Both the position numbers and the translations under genes were made by a program. Under the pieces are notes generated by a model. It was not told the DNA's origin and ran no database searches. It saw only the letters and a list, made by a program, of their open reading frames with translations. Shown here piece after piece: positions 57,563 to 64,000 of a DNA stretch of 64,000 nt. This stretch comes from Dechloromonas sp. A34 (lineage in GTDB: Bacteria > Pseudomonadota > Gammaproteobacteria > Burkholderiales > Rhodocyclaceae), in assembly GCF_026261605.1 (NCBI RefSeq), contig NZ_CP102486.1, positions 1 to 64,000 of the forward strand. Direction: 5' to 3'. The first letter of the stretch is position 1. Every line of letters begins with the position of its first letter.

Positions 57563-58384
57563 ATGAAGAAATCCCTTATCGCCTTGGCCCTCGTCGGCGC
57601 TTTCGCCGCTCCCGCCTTTGCCCAGACGGCCGCCCCGGCTGCTGCCGAAGCCAGTCCGCACACGCTGACTGCCAACGTTGGCTTGTTCAGCGAATACCGT
57701 TTCCGCGGCATCGCCCAGACGGCTTCCCACCCGGCCATCCAGGGCGGCTTCGATTACAGCCACTCCAGCGGCCTCTATGTCGGTAACTGGAACTCCAACG
57801 TCGATTCTTCCGCCGGCTTCCCCGACGGCAACATCGAAATGGACCTCTACGGTGGTTACAAGGCTGCGTTCGGCGACTTCGGCCTGGATGTCGGCGGTAT
57901 CTTCTATTACTACCCGGGCAGCAGCGTTAACGGTGGCAAGAACAACGGCGACACCGTCACCAACAAGGAACTTTACCTGGGTGCTTCCTGGAAGTTCATT
58001 TCCGCCAAGGTTTACTACTCGGTGGACGACTATTTCTCGATGCGCGGCTTTGATAACACCGGTACCGCCACCTCCAAGGGTACGCGTGGCTCGATGTACG
58101 GTGACCTGTCAGCCAACTTCGACCTGGGTAGCGGCTGGGGCATCAACGGCCATGTCGGTTACATGGACGTCAAGAATCAGGCCAATGCTGACTACACCGA
58201 CTGGAAGCTCGGCGTGACCAAGGACATCAACGGCTGGGTGATCGGGGCCGCCTACATCGGTACCGATGCCAAGGGTAGCAAGAACGCCTCTTCCTACCAG
58301 CCCTACCTGTTCACCAAGGCCAGCGGCTACCAGTACGACTCTGGCAAGGACACCGTTGTGGTTTCCGTTTCCCGCACTTTCTAA
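57563..58384 (+). CDS. torF: TorF-family putative porin
   Basis: This outer-membrane protein has 273 residues, a signal peptide (KKSLIALALVGAFAAPAFAQ) and an Ala-rich start. The beta-barrel pattern opens with LTANVGLFSEYRFRGIAQT, the TorF/Gcw_chp signature, and ends in the aromatic VVVSVSRTF that outer-membrane insertion needs. The family is often found next to glnK-amtB. A sigma-54 promoter with NtrC sites lies directly upstream, so a role in nitrogen-compound uptake under limitation is likely (inference). A GC-rich hairpin separates it from glnK and may reduce read-through. Confidence 0.9.
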   Translation: MKKSLIALALVGAFAAPAFAQTAAPAAAEASPHTLTANVGLFSEYRFRGIAQTASHPAIQGGFDYSHSSGLYVGNWNSNVDSSAGFPDGNIEMDLYGGYKAAFGDFGLDVGGIFYYYPGSSVNGGKNNGDTVTNKELYLGASWKFISAKVYYSVDDYFSMRGFDNTGTATSKGTRGSMYGDLSANFDLGSGWGINGHVGYMDVKNQANADYTDWKLGVTKDINGWVIGAAYIGTDAKGSKNASSYQPYLFTKASGYQYDSGKDTVVVSVSRTF

Positions 58385-58397
58385 TCATCTTTAGACC

Positions 58398-58435
58398 TTC
58401 CCCCGCAGGCGTACCGGCCGGAGCCGGCGGGGGAA
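58398..58435 (+). terminator. Hairpin between torF and glnK
   Basis: A 9-bp stem TTCCCCCGC / GCGGGGGAA encloses an inner CCGGC-GCCGG repeat and is followed by CGAAAATTT. It has few T residues, so it is more likely a partial terminator or an mRNA-stabilising structure than a full stop. Confidence 0.55.
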
Positions 58436-58455
58436 CGAAAATTTCAATCCTTTGA

Positions 58456-58806
<351 letters not shown>

Positions 58807-58816
58807 GGAGCGACCC

Positions 58817-60283
58817 ATGAAACGCCTATTTGCCTTGCTCGCTCTGGTCGGCGCCGTCAGTTTCGGCGCCCCGGCCTGGGCTGAAGAAAAAGTTGCCGAG
58901 CCGGTAGTGGCCGCGGCAGTTGCCGCCGCTCCTGCTGCGGCTGAAGCGGCCGCTCCGGCTGCCGCTCCTGCACCCGTTGTCAACAAGGGCGACAACGCCT
59001 GGGTCATGGTTTGCGCCGCGCTGGTCATCCTGATGTCCATCCCCGGTCTGGCCCTGTTCTACGGCGGCCTCGTCCGCACCAAGAACATGCTCTCGGTGCT
59101 GATGCAGGTCTTCGTCACCTTCTCGCTGATTTCGGTGCTCTGGGTTATCTACGGATACTCGGCGGCCTTCACCGAAGGCAACGAGTTCTTCGGGGTTCTC
59201 GACAAGCTCTTCCTGAAGGGCGTGACGGTCGAATCGGTTGGTGCCACCTTCTCCAAGGGCGTGGTCATCTCCGAACTGGCCTTCGTAATCTTCCAGGGCG
59301 CTTTCGCGGCCATCACCTGCGGCCTGATCGTCGGTGCCTTCGCCGAACGCGCCAAGTTCGCCGCCGTCCTGGTCTTCATGGTGATCTGGTTCACGCTCTC
59401 CTACATCCCGATGGCCCACATGGTCTGGTACTGGGCAGGTCCTGATGCCTACATCGATGCCGCCGCTGGCGAAGCTGCCGGCAAGACCGCTGGCTTCCTG
59501 TTCCAGAAGGGCGCTCTCGACTTCGCAGGCGGTACCGTGGTGCATATCAATGCCGCGATCGCCGGCCTGGTCGGTGCCTACATGATCGGCAAGCGGACCG
59601 GTCTGGGCAACGTCTCGATGGCCCCGCACTCGCTGACCTTCACGATGATCGGTGCTTCCCTGCTGTGGTTCGGCTGGTTCGGCTTCAACGCTGGCTCCGC
59701 TCTCGAAGCCTCCGGCGGTGCTGCTTTGGCCATGGTCAACACTTGGGTTGCGACGTCCTGCGCCGCGCTGTCCTGGATGTTTGCGGAATGGATCCTTAAG
59801 GGCAAGCCTTCCATGCTGGGTGCTGCTTCCGGTGCGGTTGCCGGTCTGGTGGCGATTACCCCGGCTGCCGGCTTCGTCGGTGTCATGGGCGCCATCATCA
59901 TCGGCCTGCTGGCTGGCGTGATCTGCCTGTGGGGCGTCAATGGTCTGAAGAAGATGCTCGGTGCCGATGACTCCCTTGACGTCTTCGGCGTCCATGGCGT
60001 CGGCGGCATCCTCGGTGCCATGCTGACCGGTGTCTTCGCCGACCCGGCGCTGGGTGGCACGGGTGTCTATGACTACGTCGCCAACGCCGTCGGTGCCTAC
60101 GACATGACCGCTCAGGTCATCTCCCAGGCTTGGGGCGTGGGCACCGTGATCGTCTGGTCCGGTGTGGTCTCGGTAGTCGCCTTCAAGCTGGTGGATATCG
60201 TGATCGGCCTACGGGTGCCGGAAGAGGAAGAGCGCGAAGGCCTCGACCTTACCTCGCACGGCGAAACCGCCTATCACCACTAA
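58817..60283 (+). CDS. amtB: Ammonium transporter AmtB
   Basis: This inner-membrane trimeric ammonium channel has 488 residues. A signal peptide (RLFALLALVGAVSFGAPAWA) is followed by an Ala/Pro-rich linker (about 25-55) and 11 hydrophobic segments. Pore residues are recognisable: AHMVWYWAG with the first conserved His near residue 200, and DVFGVHGVGGILGAML with the second His near 393. AAGFVGVMGAIIIG and the entry-gate Phe segments are also present. AAGGAG lies before the ATG. It forms the glnK-amtB pair and ends at a strong terminator. Confidence 0.96.
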   Translation: MKRLFALLALVGAVSFGAPAWAEEKVAEPVVAAAVAAAPAAAEAAAPAAAPAPVVNKGDNAWVMVCAALVILMSIPGLALFYGGLVRTKNMLSVLMQVFVTFSLISVLWVIYGYSAAFTEGNEFFGVLDKLFLKGVTVESVGATFSKGVVISELAFVIFQGAFAAITCGLIVGAFAERAKFAAVLVFMVIWFTLSYIPMAHMVWYWAGPDAYIDAAAGEAAGKTAGFLFQKGALDFAGGTVVHINAAIAGLVGAYMIGKRTGLGNVSMAPHSLTFTMIGASLLWFGWFGFNAGSALEASGGAALAMVNTWVATSCAALSWMFAEWILKGKPSMLGAASGAVAGLVAITPAAGFVGVMGAIIIGLLAGVICLWGVNGLKKMLGADDSLDVFGVHGVGGILGAMLTGVFADPALGGTGVYDYVANAVGAYDMTAQVISQAWGVGTVIVWSGVVSVVAFKLVDIVIGLRVPEEEEREGLDLTSHGETAYHH

Positions 60284-60363
60284 GACCTTGGGCGCAGAGG
60301 CTGGTCCAGCTACCAGCCTCTGGCTCAACGGTACTTAGCAGAGGACTTAGTCTCTCTCCCTTC

Positions 60364-60389
60364 GGGCACCTTCGGGTGCCCGTTTTTTA
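60364..60389 (+). terminator. Intrinsic terminator after amtB
   Basis: A GGGCACC / GGTGCCC stem with a TTCG tetraloop is followed by GTTTTTTATT. It reaches the stop codon of the convergent GGDEF gene. Confidence 0.9.
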
Positions 60390-61664
60390 TTCGCCGCCGA
60401 ATTGCGGATGAATGCAGTTTCGTCCCGCCGCCTTGGCCATGTAGAGCGCTGCATCAGCGCGTTTGGTCACCTCGTCCAGGCTTTCGTCGCCCGGCAGGCA
60501 GGAGCAGATGCCGGCGCTGATCGTCAGGGTCGTGCTGCCGCGTGGGCTGTCGATCGCTAGCTGGCTGACCGCGCTACGGATGCGTTCGGCGACCAGCGCG
60601 GCGCCCGCCGTTTGGGTTCCGGGCAGCAGGATGCGGAATTCGTCGCCGCCGGCCCGGGCAAAGATGTCTTGGTCCCGCAGGTTTTCCTTGACCGCCCTGA
60701 CCAGTTGACGCAATGCCTCGTCACCGATGGCATGCCCGAAGTTGTCGTTGATTTCCTTGAAATAATCGAGATCGATCACGATCAGCGACAGGCTGCCGCC
60801 ATTGCGAACGAAACGCTTGAATTCGTGGCTCGCCAGATCGTAGAAGGTTCGCAGATTGTAGATGCCGGTCAGGAAATCGGTTGATGCGGCGACCGCCAAC
60901 TGCTGCTCCAGGCGTTTGCGCTCGCTGATGTCCAGCATGGTGCCGGAAATGCCATCAACTTCCCCGGCGGCGTTCCGGAAAACCGATTTGTGGAAGATGA
61001 CGTCGTGATGCGTGCCGTCGGCATAGCACACGTTGGCTTCGTAAGATTGGGTGCCACCGGTCTGCATCAGCTCCTGGTCGGCCTTTTCATAGACCTGGGC
61101 CAGTTCGTGCGGGGCAACGTCATAGACCGTGCGGCCGATGATCTGCGCGCGCGCGAGGCCGAGGTAAGCCTCGAAGGCCTTGTTGCAGCCTATGTAGCGG
61201 CCTTCGCGGTTCTTGATGAAGATTGGGCTGGGCAGCGTGTCGAGGGTGGTCTGCAGGCGGAAAGACAAAGCCAGCTCGTCGGTTTCCGGATCGCCGCGTG
61301 CATTTTCCCGGGATTGCCGTTTGAGGCGCGCGACAATCAAGGCCATGCGTTCGAGATCCTCGAGCGCACAGCAGTCGGCGGCATCGTCGTTCAGCGCCCG
61401 GCGCGCCAGATCCGGACAATAGGGATCGAGCAGGACGACATGCGGAAAGGCATCCGGGCACATCGGATGAAAGCGTTGCCGCCAGTCCTGATAGGCAGCA
61501 TCGCCGTCGACCGCGACGAAAACTGCCAGTGCGGCCTTGGCGGCCTGACATTCGCCGTTCGCCGATGGATTGACCGGTTCCAGGCCAGGGAGTCCGGGCT
61601 GCGCGAGTCGCTTACTGCTGCGCAGATCGAGAAACAGAAGGCGGGATGGTCTGGAAGTGGGCAA
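60387..61664 (-). CDS. PAS-GGDEF diguanylate cyclase
   Basis: This 425-residue predicted c-di-GMP synthase is cytoplasmic, with no membrane segments. An N-terminal region of about 120 residues without a known motif precedes a PAS domain (about 130-245: LDTLPSPIFIKNREGRYIG, ending DISERKRLEQQL) and a GGDEF domain. The active site is intact (RAGGDEFRI near residue 355). A product-inhibition I-site RDQD lies five residues before GGDEF. The start is TTG at 61664, supported by GAGG eight bases upstream and the absence of any ATG before the PAS domain. Confidence 0.9.
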   Translation of the reverse strand: MPTSRPSRLLFLDLRSSKRLAQPGLPGLEPVNPSANGECQAAKAALAVFVAVDGDAAYQDWRQRFHPMCPDAFPHVVLLDPYCPDLARRALNDDAADCCALEDLERMALIVARLKRQSRENARGDPETDELALSFRLQTTLDTLPSPIFIKNREGRYIGCNKAFEAYLGLARAQIIGRTVYDVAPHELAQVYEKADQELMQTGGTQSYEANVCYADGTHHDVIFHKSVFRNAAGEVDGISGTMLDISERKRLEQQLAVAASTDFLTGIYNLRTFYDLASHEFKRFVRNGGSLSLIVIDLDYFKEINDNFGHAIGDEALRQLVRAVKENLRDQDIFARAGGDEFRILLPGTQTAGAALVAERIRSAVSQLAIDSPRGSTTLTISAGICSCLPGDESLDEVTKRADAALYMAKAAGRNCIHPQFGGE

Positions 61665-61766
61665 CCGCGAACCTCACCTGGGATGGGGGCGACCGGAGGG
61701 GTCCGGACGATGGGCTGGCAGCGATGCTAACAGATTATTCCGCGGGTTGCCGGCCCCCCGGTGATC

Positions 61767-62309
61767 CTACTTGATCAGCGGGAGAACGCTGCGGAACTCG
61801 TCGGTTCCCGCTTTTTCCAGCCACTCGAAAAGTACCATTTCGCTGGTCACGATGCGGGCGCCGCCGGCCCGCATCCGCTCGATTGCTGCCGAGCGATTCT
61901 CCGGCGAACGCGACGAAGCGGCGTCGGCCACCAGGAAAACGGTAAAGCCGGCGTCGATCAGCCCGAAGGCGGTTTGTAGGACGCAGACATGGGCTTCCAT
62001 GCCGGTCAGGACGATCTGCCGACGGCCGGTGGCGCGCAGCATGTCGACCACCCCGGGTTCGCCGGTACAGGAGAAATGCATTTTCTCGAAGAAACGGGCC
62101 GTGCTTCCGGCGCTACGGATTTCTGGCAGGCTCGAACCGAGGCCGCGTACGTACTGTTCCGAGGCGAAACTCGGAACGCCGAGCAGACCTGCCGCGGTTA
62201 GCAGGCGGACAGTGTTGGCCACCGCCGCTTCTCGCTCGAAGATGGCCGGCGCCAGCTTGGCCTGGACATCGACCACTAGCAACAGCGACTCGTTACGGCG
62301 GATCAGCAT
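61767..62309 (-). CDS. Isochorismatase-family cysteine hydrolase
   Basis: The 180-residue protein has the cysteine-hydrolase triad of the family: Asp in LLLVVDVQAKL (Asp14), Lys in RFFEKMHFSC near 76 and Cys in TGMEAHVCVLQTA near 109. The family includes nicotinamidases and hydrolases of unknown substrate; the short length and sequence are closest to YcaC-like proteins. It is three bases downstream of purU and last in a thrH-purU-hydrolase run. Confidence 0.86.
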   Translation of the reverse strand: MLIRRNESLLLVVDVQAKLAPAIFEREAAVANTVRLLTAAGLLGVPSFASEQYVRGLGSSLPEIRSAGSTARFFEKMHFSCTGEPGVVDMLRATGRRQIVLTGMEAHVCVLQTAFGLIDAGFTVFLVADAASSRSPENRSAAIERMRAGGARIVTSEMVLFEWLEKAGTDEFRSVLPLIK

Positions 62310-62312
62310 GGC

Positions 62313-63176
62313 TTAGCGGAAAACCACGGTCTTGTTGCCATGGACCAGCACCCGGTCTTCCAGGTGGTAGCGCAGGCCGCGGGCGAGCACGGTCTTCTCG
62401 ATGTCCTTGCCGTAGCGCACCATGTCTTCCGGCGAGTCCGAATGGTCGATGCGGATCACGTCCTGCTCGATGATCGGCCCGGCATCGAGCTCGCTGGTCA
62501 CATAGTGGCAGGTCGCACCGATCAGCTTGACGCCGCGCGTGTAGGCCTGGTGGTAAGGCTTGGCGCCGGCGAAGCTGGGCAGGAAAGAATGGTGGATATT
62601 GATGATCTTGCCGGCCAGCGCGTCGCACAGCGCCGGCGACAGCACCTGCATGTAGCGGGCGAGCACCATCGAATCGCCGCGCACGTCGTCGAAAATGCGC
62701 TGGATCTCGGCGTAGGCCCCGGCCTTGTTGTCGGCAGTAACCGGCACATGGTGGAAGGGGATGCCGTGCCACTCGACGAAACCGCGGAAGGTGTCGTGGT
62801 TGGAAATGACGCAGGGAATCTCGATGTCGAGTTCCCTGGCCTGCCAGCGCGCCAGCAGGTCGTAGAGGCAGTGCTCCTGCTTGGATACCAGCACCACGAC
62901 GCGCTTCTTGACCGCGCTGTCGTTGATCTGCCAGGTCATCGACAGCGGCTCGGCGACTTCCGTGCGGAAGCGTTCGCGGAATTCGGCGAGCAGGAAAGGT
63001 AGCGAATCGGCCTTGATCTCGATGCGCATGAAATAGCGACTGGTCAGCACGTCCGAATGGAAACTCGATTCGAGAATCCAGCCGCCATTGCCGGCAATGA
63101 AACCGGATACCTTGGCAATGATCCCGACCTGATCGGGACAGGAGGCTGAGAGCGTGTAGAAACGGTCGCTATGCAT
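62313..63176 (-). CDS. purU: Formyltetrahydrofolate deformylase
   Basis: This enzyme hydrolyses 10-formyl-THF to formate and THF, balancing one-carbon pools. The 287-residue protein has an N-terminal ACT domain (YTLSASCPDQVGIIAKVSGF) and a formyltransferase-like catalytic domain (KIINIHHSFLPSFAGAKPYH near residue 200). The conserved HYVTSELDAGPIIEQD follows. The ATG at 63176 starts at the conserved ACT domain. It lies between thrH and the isochorismatase gene, with gaps of 10 and 3 bases. Confidence 0.95.
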   Translation of the reverse strand: MHSDRFYTLSASCPDQVGIIAKVSGFIAGNGGWILESSFHSDVLTSRYFMRIEIKADSLPFLLAEFRERFRTEVAEPLSMTWQINDSAVKKRVVVLVSKQEHCLYDLLARWQARELDIEIPCVISNHDTFRGFVEWHGIPFHHVPVTADNKAGAYAEIQRIFDDVRGDSMVLARYMQVLSPALCDALAGKIINIHHSFLPSFAGAKPYHQAYTRGVKLIGATCHYVTSELDAGPIIEQDVIRIDHSDSPEDMVRYGKDIEKTVLARGLRYHLEDRVLVHGNKTVVFR

Positions 63177-63186
63177 GGGCTTTGAC

Positions 63187-63798
63187 TCAGGCGGCCTTGA
63201 CGAATGCCTTGTCGATCTCGCTGCGCAGGTCGTCGTAATTGAGCACGACCGGATACTGCGGGAATTCGCGGATGACGTTTTCCGGCGGGTGGAACAGGAT
63301 GCCGCCATGCGCTTCGCCGAGCATCGCGGTATCGTTGTACGAATCGCCGGCGGCGACGATCTTGAAATTCAGTTCCTTGAAGCGCTTGACCGCCTCGCGC
63401 TTCTGGTCCGGCATGCGCAGGTGGTAGGCGACCAGCATGCCCTCGGCGTCGTCCTCCAGCGAATGGCAGAACAGTGTCGGCCAGCCGAGCTGGCGCATCA
63501 GCGGGTGGGCGAATTCGTAGAAGGTGTCGGACAGGATGATCACCTGATAATCCTCGCGCAGCTTGTCGAGGAAGGCGCGGGCGCCTGGCATCGGACCCAT
63601 CTCGCCAATCACCTTCTGGATGTCCGGCAGGCCGAGCTTGTGCTGGCGCAGGATGTCCAGGCGATAAGTCATCAGCTTGTCGTAATCCGGTTCATCGCGC
63701 GTCGTGCGCATCAGCTCGGGAATACCCGTGCGCTTGGAGAATTCGATCCAGATTTCGGGGACGAGGACCCCTTCGAGGTCAAGGCAGACGATTTGCAC
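63187..63798 (-). CDS. thrH: Phosphoserine phosphatase/homoserine phosphotransferase ThrH
   Basis: The 203-residue HAD-superfamily enzyme is ThrH-like, as in Pseudomonas. HAD motif I is altered at the nucleophile region as in ThrH (VCLDLEGVLVPEIW). Motif II lies in VIILSDTFYEFA near 88, the Lys motif in RMPDQKREAVKRF and motif IV in VAAGDSYNDTAML near 150. It transfers phosphate from phosphoserine to homoserine or water. The start is GTG at 63798 (MQIVCLDLEG), matching the family N-terminus. It is first in a thrH-purU-hydrolase run. Confidence 0.92.
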   Translation of the reverse strand: MQIVCLDLEGVLVPEIWIEFSKRTGIPELMRTTRDEPDYDKLMTYRLDILRQHKLGLPDIQKVIGEMGPMPGARAFLDKLREDYQVIILSDTFYEFAHPLMRQLGWPTLFCHSLEDDAEGMLVAYHLRMPDQKREAVKRFKELNFKIVAAGDSYNDTAMLGEAHGGILFHPPENVIREFPQYPVVLNYDDLRSEIDKAFVKAA

Positions 63799-63882
63799 GG
63801 TTGGGCTCCAGCGGGCGTGTTCGGAAAAAAGGGATTTTACCTGATGCGGGGTGGGGTTCGGCTGAGCGGAATGGCCAGATGT

Positions 63883-64000
63883 CTAGCGTTTGTTTTTCTT
63901 GGCCTCGATCGCTTGTTGTCGAGCGGCCTTTTTCTGCTGGCGTTGTTCTTCTTTTCGCGCCTGCTTTTCACGCTCCAATCGGTTGTGCTCGTCGATCAGC
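63883..64000 (-). CDS. C-terminal end of a gene running off the window (Lys/Arg/Gln-rich tail)
   Basis: On the minus strand an open frame enters from the right edge and stops at TAG (63885-63883). The visible 38 residues are charged and helical (EREKQARKEEQRQQKKAARQ, then KKNKR). A tail like this is common on ATPases, RNA-binding proteins and cell-wall factors, so no function can be given. The real start lies outside the window. Confidence 0.6.
   Translation of the reverse strand, partial: LIDEHNRLEREKQARKEEQRQQKKAARQQAIEAKKNKR

Overview
The window looks like the origin-proximal part of a betaproteobacterial chromosome, most likely Rhodocyclales (Dechloromonas/Azonexus-like). This placement is an inference from gene content and order: dnaA-dnaN-gyrB from base 1, the betaproteobacterial ATP-grasp type gshA followed by gshB, and rsmB-DUF4390-ntrY-ntrX-trkA-trkH. 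The housekeeping part is GC-rich and tightly packed, with many 4-20 nt gene overlaps. No rRNA, tRNA or CRISPR array was seen.

Layout. 1-5.3 kb: dnaA, a gap rich in DnaA boxes (candidate oriC), dnaN, a parS site, gyrB. 5.3-15.1 kb: dtd, a sirtuin, an HD-GYP response regulator, gshA-gshB-apbE, an ABC-F ATPase (ybiT type), a DUF1857 protein, rsuA-oxyR. 15.1-24.9 kb: topB, dprA, a LysM protein, def-fmt, htpX, speD, an S1/P1 nuclease, rsmB. 24.9-31.8 kb: DUF4390, a ntrYX-like two-component system, trkA-trkH. 31.8-39 kb: hemE, priA (preceded by an AT-rich leader with DnaA boxes), a calcium-motif protein, an MFS transporter, a MOSC protein, a ROK sugar kinase. 39-45.1 kb: an AT-rich integrative element of about 6.1 kb. 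45.1-64 kb: a methyltransferase, DUF1840, a cytochrome c, an amidase, murB, a 0.5 kb inverted-repeat element, metH behind an SAH riboswitch, a rhodanese, an MFS transporter, comM, ubiK, torF-glnK-amtB, a diguanylate cyclase, and thrH-purU-isochorismatase.

Main observations. (1) The integrative element sits inside the 5' end of the ROK kinase gene. It carries a P4-type integrase, an AlpA-like regulator, a replication-protein-like gene split by an IS3-family insertion, and an unknown zinc-ribbon membrane protein. The displaced original 5' end remains at the far side of the element, while the element supplies a recoded start (MLRIGIDLGGTKI) that restores the kinase. (2) Five parS-type palindromes (GTTTCACGTGAAAC or one-base variants) are spread over the first 50 kb, two of them inside coding sequence. 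(3) torF-glnK-amtB has a sigma-54 promoter and two overlapping NtrC-type boxes upstream, which places the TorF porin in the nitrogen regulon. (4) fmt and ntrY each carry a frameshift that one extra G in a GGG run would repair, so base-calling error is more likely than gene loss. (5) The NtrX-like regulator has lost the Walker A and sigma-54 contact motifs. (6) A roughly 470 bp element with inverted arms fills the murB-metH gap.
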